From Clostridia bacterium UC5.1-1D2 (lineage in GTDB: Bacteria; Bacillota; Clostridia; Lachnospirales; Lachnospiraceae), in contig BBZN01000009.1 in assembly GCA_001304855.1 (NCBI GenBank), positions 62,001 through 126,000 of the forward strand: a stretch of 64,000 nucleotides of DNA. Direction: 5' to 3'. A program made the position numbers and the translations under genes. Below are positions 58,388 through 64,000 of this stretch, in pieces (position 1 is the first letter of the stretch; the number at the start of each line of letters is the position of its first letter). The notes under the pieces were generated by a model. The model was not told where the DNA came from. It did not search any database and was given only the letters and a program-made list of their open reading frames with translations.

Positions 58388-60614
58388 TTATTGGCCCAAA
58401 TACCCGAAATCCCCGGCTGTGAGGATTTTCCCGTACTTGGCAAAATTCAGCTTCACCGCCTCCACCAAATCGGCGTTCAGCAGCCCCCTGTGGCTGGCCG
58501 CGGCAATGTAGGCCGCATTGGTGAGGACCTCCTTGATATTGCTTCCCGACAGCTCAAAATTCCTGGCAAAAAACTCGAAGTCAATCTCCTCCTCACAGGG
58601 AACCTTCTTAGGAAGGATGGAGGTCCAGAGCTTGTAACGCACCTGCTCCGGCGGGAACACAAAGTGGACCATGAACTTGATTCTCCGCTTAAAAGCATCG
58701 TCAATGTTATTCACATAGTTGGTGGCCAGAATCGTAATCCCGCTGTAATCCTCCAGCTTCTGCAGCAGGTGGGCCGTCTCGGCGTTGGCATTGCGGTCAT
58801 TGGAATCCTTTACCTCCGAGCGCTTTGCAAACATGGAATCCGCCTCGTCAAAAAACAGCAGGGCGTTGATGTTGCGGGCCTTCCTGAACAGGGAGGAAAT
58901 GTTCTTCTCTGTCTCTCCAATGTATTTGCTCACCATCTGGGACAGGTCAATCCGGTACAAATCCAGCCCCAGCTCATTGGCCATCACCTGAACCGCCATG
59001 GTCTTGCCGGTTCCCGGGGAGCCGTAAAACATGGCGCAGATTCCCTGGCCGTAGGGAGTTTTCCTGTGAAAGCCCCACTCCTCTCCCACCACGCTGCGGT
59101 AGCGGACCTGGTTGCAAATCATCTGCATCTGCCGCTTCTGTTCCTCATCAATAATCAAATCCTCCCAGGTAAACACCGCGTTGATAAGGGTGGCGTAGCG
59201 GCCCAACTGGTTCACGGACTGCTGCTTCACCGCCGCCATCAAATCCTCCCGCCGGATAAAGGGAGCGTTCCTCCCGGCCCGCAGTATCTCGCCCCTGCCC
59301 AGCACATCCCGGATTCCCTTGGCAGTGAGTATATACTGATTGGCGTAAAGAAGCAGATCGGCGCCCTCCTCCAGCCGGAAGGTCCTGGCATACTCCTGCC
59401 ACAGTACAATCCGCTCTCCCACAGTGAGCATGGGACTTTCAACCGCCGCAAACTCCAGGGGATAACGGGTCAGGTAGCCGGCCCGCTCTTTGGTCAGCCA
59501 GAAAAAGAACCCGCACCTTTCAGACAGCAGTTCCAGGAGAAGGCCCAGGGCCGGGGGGAAGGGCTTAAACGCCAGGCTTTCCTCCTCATCCTCCTCCCTG
59601 TATTCATTTTCCAGGAAGCACAGAAGGGAGTGGGTGAGAATGGACTCCCGAATCAGGGCCTTCACCGCCCCGGCCGTCTCCGCCATGGTTGTGTCAATGA
59701 GCCTGGACACCTCCACAAACAGCACATTCCAGCCCTTCTTCTTCGCCCCATGCTTTACCAGGAAGCGCCGCCCGTTTCCCGGTTCGCCCCACAGGTTCAC
59801 CACCCGGCACCCCTCCCCTTTTCCCACGGCGCAGGCCTGAATCAGACGTTCCATCTGCTCCGCTGTTTCCCGGCGGATTAACACAGGTTCCAGGGGCTCT
59901 TTGTTCAGGTACAGGGAGGCGATTCCCTCCAATGCGGGAGTCTCTGGGGCCTGCCCCAGGAGAAAGCCGTAAACCCGGCCGGAAATCACGAACATCCGGC
60001 TGGCCTGGTGGCCTGGTGGACAGAGTCCACAGACAGCAGATAGTCGAACAGGGGGCCCCTGCCCTCCAGTACCCCTTCCCGATCCTCCATGGAGACGGCG
60101 GAGGTGAGTTCATAGAGGGAAAGGGCCAGACGTATAGTGGGGCAGCTTTTTCCCTCCCCCTGGAGATACGAAAAAATGGTTTCATACTTGGCGTCATAAT
60201 AAACCGCCATGGATAGTATCAGCAGAAACTCCCCCAGTTTATTCAGGCCAAAGGCGGCGCTTAAGTTCCTGAGCCCCAGCCTTGTCCCTGAACGGGAAGT
60301 TGCCACCAGCCGGTCCATCACATGGGCCTGGGCCCGTACAAGCTCCCGGCGCACCTGGCCCCGTCCCCCCGCGCTCCCGGCGGGGCGTTTCAAGCCCCAG
60401 CAGCTCCAGCGCCTCCTGTCTGTCCGTAACCAGCCCGGCCACAACGGATTCCTTCAGGGAAAGCGCTCCTTTTTCTTCCGGCGGCCGGAGCCGGTAGGCG
60501 CAGAGTACGGACAGCTCCATGTCCAGCCGGGCGTAGAGGTCGCCCCAGTATTCCTGCTCGGTTCCATAGGCTTCTTCCTCAGGCGCCGTCAAAGTACATC
60601 TCATATAATCCCAT
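58388..60614 (-). CDS. AAA+ ATPase 1 of the injection system (Afp15-like; frameshifted)
   Basis: This protein of about 740 residues has its likely start at ATG 60614 (MGLYEMYFDGA), with ACAGGAGGCGGTT upstream. A frameshift near 60585 must join it to EEEAYGTEQEYWGDLYARLD, and others occur near 60395 and 59990. The N-terminal region is helical (LNKLGEFLLILSMAVYYDAK), followed by a degenerate ATPase part (VVNLWGEPGNGRRFLVKHGA). The active C-terminal AAA+ domain has Walker A FYGSPGTGKTMAVQVMANEL, VSKYIGETEKNISSLF, Walker B ALLFFDEADSMFAKR, and ATNYVNNIDDAFKRRIKFMV. The last part FELSGSNIKEVLTNAAYIAA resembles ATPase 2. AAA+ proteins of this type are conserved in extracellular CIS loci. This locus carries two. 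Confidence 0.88.
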
Positions 60615-60629
60615 AACCGCCTCCTGTGC

Positions 60630-62308
60630 CTATGACCCGAAATACCGGAAAATCAGCATGGTGCTGTCCTTCTCCTGGGCCCGGGAATTCCTGAACCGCT
60701 TCAAATCCCCGTCCATGGCCTGGGTGATGCCCTCCAGGCCCACCTCCTGCCTGGATATCTCGTTAAGACGCTCCGCCACATAGGTATCCGAATAAATATT
60801 GCCCCTGTCGTCCCTGCCTCGGAAACACCGGGCGTGTAGAGAAAGAGCATATCTCCCTGGACCAGGTTCAGGGAATTGAGGAAATAGGGCACATGCTCCA
60901 TAAGTCCTAACTGGATGCTCTTTTTGGCCTCCAGGGCCTCAAAGGGCCGGCCCGGCAGCTTAATAAGAGCCCCCATGTCCCCCGCGGTCACATAGTCCAT
61001 CCTCCCGCTTGTCAAATCAATGACAGCCAGAAAAACCGCCGCCGTCAGCTCCGCCTGGTTGTTGCCGCTTATCTGGTTATTGGTTTCCGCCATGATTCTG
61101 GCCGGGCCGTAGCCCAACTGGCCGAAATTCTTCATCAGCGTGGTGATGATGGCCGCGAACATGGTGGTGGGGATTCCTGAACCGGATACGGTTCCTGCCA
61201 TCAGGCACAGGTGGGTTCCGTCTGTGAGGAAAAAATTGTAAAAATCTCCCCCTGCCTGCGCCGCCATCCTCATTAAGGCATAGATGTCAAACTCACTGCG
61301 CTCCGGAAAGGCAGGAAACACACAGGGATACAGGTTTAGCTGAATCTGCTTGGCAACGTCCAGCTCCGCCGATATCCGCTCCTGGTCCGTGGACATGTTC
61401 TTCAGGTTCACCATATACCGGATTAACGCCTCCATGGTGTGGTTCAGGCTCTCCGCCAGCACCTGGATTTCATCCCTGGTGGTGGTGACAATGGGTTGGA
61501 AATGGAGCTGGGAGGGATCTGTCACAGACTCGCTCTGCCGGATGAAATCGTCCGAGCGGGCGGCAATCTGCTTGATGGGGCGCACCACATGGCGGTTGAT
61601 TACCATGAGAAACAGGGTCAGGAACACCGCCACCACCAGAAAAGCCCCCAGCACAATCCCCATCTGGTAGGAACGCAGGTTGTTGTAAATCCGGGTCATG
61701 GATATGTCGGCGCAGATGACGCACACCGGCTCCCGGCCCTCGTCCCACACCGGCTGGTAGGCTGTCTTTACATACTCCGTAGACTCCGCGAACCCATGGG
61801 CCACGCTGGTCTGGTTGTTAAAATAATTCACCTCCGTCTCGCGCCGCTCCAGGCTTTCCCTGAGCTGCTCCCGGAAGGAACGGTCGAAATCCTCCTCTGA
61901 GGTCAAATCCCCCAGGTAGCTGATGGTATCCCGCTCGTATAAAAGCTCCTGGGCGGTATAGCCGTTCATCACATAGGCCACGGTGCCCTGAGCCACCCCC
62001 TCCGGGTAATAAATCATATACACATACTGGACATCGGAGTTTTCCTTGATGTGGTTTAACTCCTCCTGGAGTTCTTCAAAGGCCTGGTCCTCCTCCCCTG
62101 TCTCAATGGTATGCCTGAGGCTGGGAATGTCAATCTTGGCATAAATCAGATCCACCATGGTCTTGGCATAATTCTGGTAGCTCTCCTCAATGTTAATCTT
62201 GTACTGAAAATATCCCAAACCGCCGATGAGTACGCTCAGAATCACGGCAAACAGAGTACAAATCAGGATTGCTTTATTTCTTAGCTTACTTCTGTACGCA
62301 GTTTTCAT
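60630..62308 (-). CDS. Cache-HAMP-SpoIIE (PP2C) phosphatase (frameshifted near end)
   Basis: This is a membrane signalling phosphatase of about 559 residues. The start at 62308 (MKTAYRSKLRNKAILICTLF) overlaps the stop of the MFS gene (ATGA). TM1 is at residues 12-32, followed by an extracellular Cache-like domain (VQYVYMIYYPEGVAQGTVAY), TM2 (MGIVLGAFLVVAVFLTLFLM), HAMP (RHVVRPIKQIAARSDDFIRQ) and a SpoIIE-type phosphatase with ELDVAKQIQLNLYP, QAGGDFYNFFL and GDMLFLYTPGVSEA, which hold the metal-binding aspartates. A frameshift near 60815 affects the tail, which corrected ends STMLIFRYFG. Such enzymes dephosphorylate anti-sigma antagonists. None is visible in the window, so the target may be a CIS component or lie beyond. 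Confidence 0.88.
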
Positions 62309-64000
62309 CCTCTCTCCTCCTGTGAAAGGCCGGCCGCCTTCCCCGCCCTTCGGTTCGTCAGCGCGTAGATTGCGTTAAGTCCGCCCACGCATCCAATCAG
62401 TCCAAGGATGCCGTTTAAAAACCCAATGGAAATGATTCCTGCAAAAATCATGGAACCGGTGGACTCGCCCACATTGTCCACAAAATCGTAAGCGCCCATG
62501 GCATTTTCCTCCCCGTAGGCCGCTGATTCCTTCATGCCGATGAAGTAGGAAATCCTGGTGGCTGCGCCAAAGCTGTTTGCAACGCCGATGAGTACCAGGG
62601 CCACAATCAATGACGGCAGGCTCATGTTCAGGGCAAAGAACAAAAGCCCTGCAAAGGTAATCACGGTAGACAAATACATGGCCTTGTCCTTAAAGCGCCT
62701 GCTCAGGTAGTCGGTCGCGGAAACACTGAGGTACACGCTGCACAGGGAGCAGACAATGATCAGGAGACTGGAGATATTTTCTGTCAGCCCATGGCTGCTG
62801 CTGTAAATAGGCACATAATAGTAGGTAAAGCTGTTGATGACAATGTAAGGCACCTGGACGCAGAGGATGAACTTTAAAACACTGGGCGTGAAAATGAATC
62901 CGGTGAGGCCCCTCCGCCTGGTCCCCTCCTGAGTCTCCTGGGATTTCTTCATCACAAGGCGCCCCCCTACCACGATAAATACCAGGGCCACCACTGCCCA
63001 GGCCGCGGAGGACACAAAGTATACCCGGCTCTGGCCCATCCGCTCCGCCAGGGCGGAGCCAAGGAGCATGCCGCAGTTGACGCCTGAGAGGCTGGCTGCA
63101 TTGAAAATCGAAAAGCCGCTGCTGTTCTCCTCCTGTCCCGACACGGAAGCGATGAAGATGTGGATGGAGTTGGTAATCAGCCCACTCCGATGCCGTTTAA
63201 TACCAGCCCAGCCAGAATCATGCTGTAGTCAACGCTGCAGGCCATGAGAAGGTCCCCGCACAGCGCGATAAAGCTGCTCACCGCCGCCAGCCTGGCAAAG
63301 CCAAGGCGGTTGATGAGCTTGGGGCAGATAAGGGACGTCAAACCGATAAAGACCAGGTTCAGCGTCATGGGCAGGGAGTTGGCCAGGGCCGTTGGTATCC
63401 CCATATCCTCCCTCACAAACCGTATGATATAAACAGGGAGGAAGGAGGTGGCCATGTTAAAGGCCATAAAGGTGACAAACACCGCCAGCCTGACAATATG
63501 CATGGGGACAGGCGCCTGGCTGGTCCTCCGCCCGGCCCGGTAGCGGTCCCTTAAGTCGAAGAAGGAGAGAATCTCCCCAAAAAGGAACATAATGGCCAGG
63601 ATAATCATAATCATGGCAATGATGATCTGGCCTGTCATGGCGCTGATTTTGCCGTTAATCACGCTGCTCAGGGTGCCCACCGACACCACCCCCGCCACCT
63701 CTCCCCCTTCTCCTATGATGGGGGTCATGACATAGATATAGGAGCCCGTCTCGCTCTGGATATCGCTCTGGAGGGTAACCCCTGTCTCATAGACCTCCTT
63801 TACAGCCTGAGTCTCATCCTCCGTAAGAGGGTAATAGGTGCCGATGGAATTGTCCAGGTAGAGAAGGGCGTATCCCCCGCTGTCCTGGCTGTAGCGCAGG
63901 ATATTGCAGTACATATCCCCGCTGAACTCATAGTCCTTATCCAGGACCGTGTCAATGGCGGACCAAAGCTTCTGGTAGCTGTGGTTCATATAGTGCTGGG
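62305..64000 (-). CDS. Cache-MFS fusion (sensor-transporter), C-terminal part (frameshifted)
   Basis: This gene continues past the right edge; the visible frame begins with QHYMNHSYQKLWSAIDTVLD. The first 130 residues are an extracellular Cache-like sensing domain (YALLYLDNSIGTYYPLTEDE, YIYVMTPIIGEGGEVAGVVS), followed by a TM helix (IIIAMIMIILAIMFLFGEIL). The rest is a 12-helix major-facilitator domain (FVTFMAFNMATSFLPVYIIR, FILCVQVPYIVINSFTYYYV). A frameshift near 63165 is present. Fusion of a ligand sensor to an MFS body is rare and suggests a receptor-like role. It overlaps the phosphatase gene, so both sense conditions at the membrane and probably act together at the head of the CIS operon. 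Confidence 0.8.

Noticed and set aside
58391-59881. A 496-codon open frame on the plus strand opposite AAA+ ATPase 1
   Set aside because: It mirrors an ATPase with complete motifs on the minus strand, shows no recognisable domain, and has no ribosome site consistent with neighbouring genes.
45093-64000. Interpretation of the sheath/tube region as a contractile prophage
   Set aside because: No terminase, portal, capsid, holin, lysin or integrase accompanies it, while two Afp15-like AAA+ ATPases, a DUF6760 protein and two tube paralogues are present, as in extracellular injection systems.

Overview
The window looks like chromosome of a gut-type anaerobic Clostridia, most likely Lachnospiraceae. 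Supporting signs are AGGAGG-type ribosome sites, TTGACA/TATAAT-like promoters, a CcpA-type cre site, DUF1836 and YerC-type regulators, many CUT2, Opp and NMT1-type ABC transporters, and clustered large serine recombinases. I saw no rRNA, tRNA or CRISPR array. Most long genes are broken by single-base frameshifts. Where I could check them, these are one base missing from a homopolymer, so I treat them as probable consensus errors and annotate each gene over its full reconstructed extent.

Layout. 1-4.2 kb: the start of a nucleoside hydrolase and a CUT2 sugar ABC operon (permease, double ATPase, lipoprotein) under a promoter with a cre site. 4.7-6.8 kb: DUF1836 regulator, YerC-like regulator, HAD phosphatase. 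6.9-16.8 kb: a leftward oligopeptide-type ABC operon (binding lipoprotein, two permeases, two ATPases) followed by two tandem amidases and a C45-type acyltransferase/amidohydrolase, divergent from two overlapping LysR genes (17.1-18.9 kb). 18.9-31.1 kb: an NMT1-type binding-protein gene cut in two by an 11,187-bp serine-integrase element. The element carries a binding lipoprotein, a Cache hybrid kinase, a double-GntR regulator and a BvgS-like hybrid kinase. Both junctions share ATCCAGA, and excision would restore the gene in frame. 31.2-38.2 kb: an unknown tail-anchored protein, a D,D-carboxypeptidase, an encapsulin with its ferritin-like cargo (behind a Fur/PerR-like box), a HIT protein and a polysaccharide deacetylase. 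38.3-39.8 kb: an ABC ATPase and a permease that is itself truncated at a second serine-recombinase locus (39.8-44.7 kb, three recombinases and a DUF6870 protein).

44.8-64 kb: a contractile injection system (CIS) operon read leftwards. It holds a Cache-MFS fusion, a Cache-HAMP-SpoIIE phosphatase, AAA+ ATPase 1, a small chaperone-like protein, a glycine-rich membrane-active-looking protein, a STAND-SARP regulator, AAA+ ATPase 2, a charged coiled protein, sheath, tube, a gp-type baseplate protein, a DUF6760 protein, a second tube-like protein, a small unknown, and a large Ala/Gly repeat protein. The operon ends at a terminator beside a 146-bp nested palindrome. Spike, gp25, wedge and fibre genes are not in the window, and neither are phage head genes, so this is a partial extracellular-type CIS locus rather than a prophage. 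The sensors, phosphatase and STAND regulator in the same operon suggest tightly signalled production of the particle.
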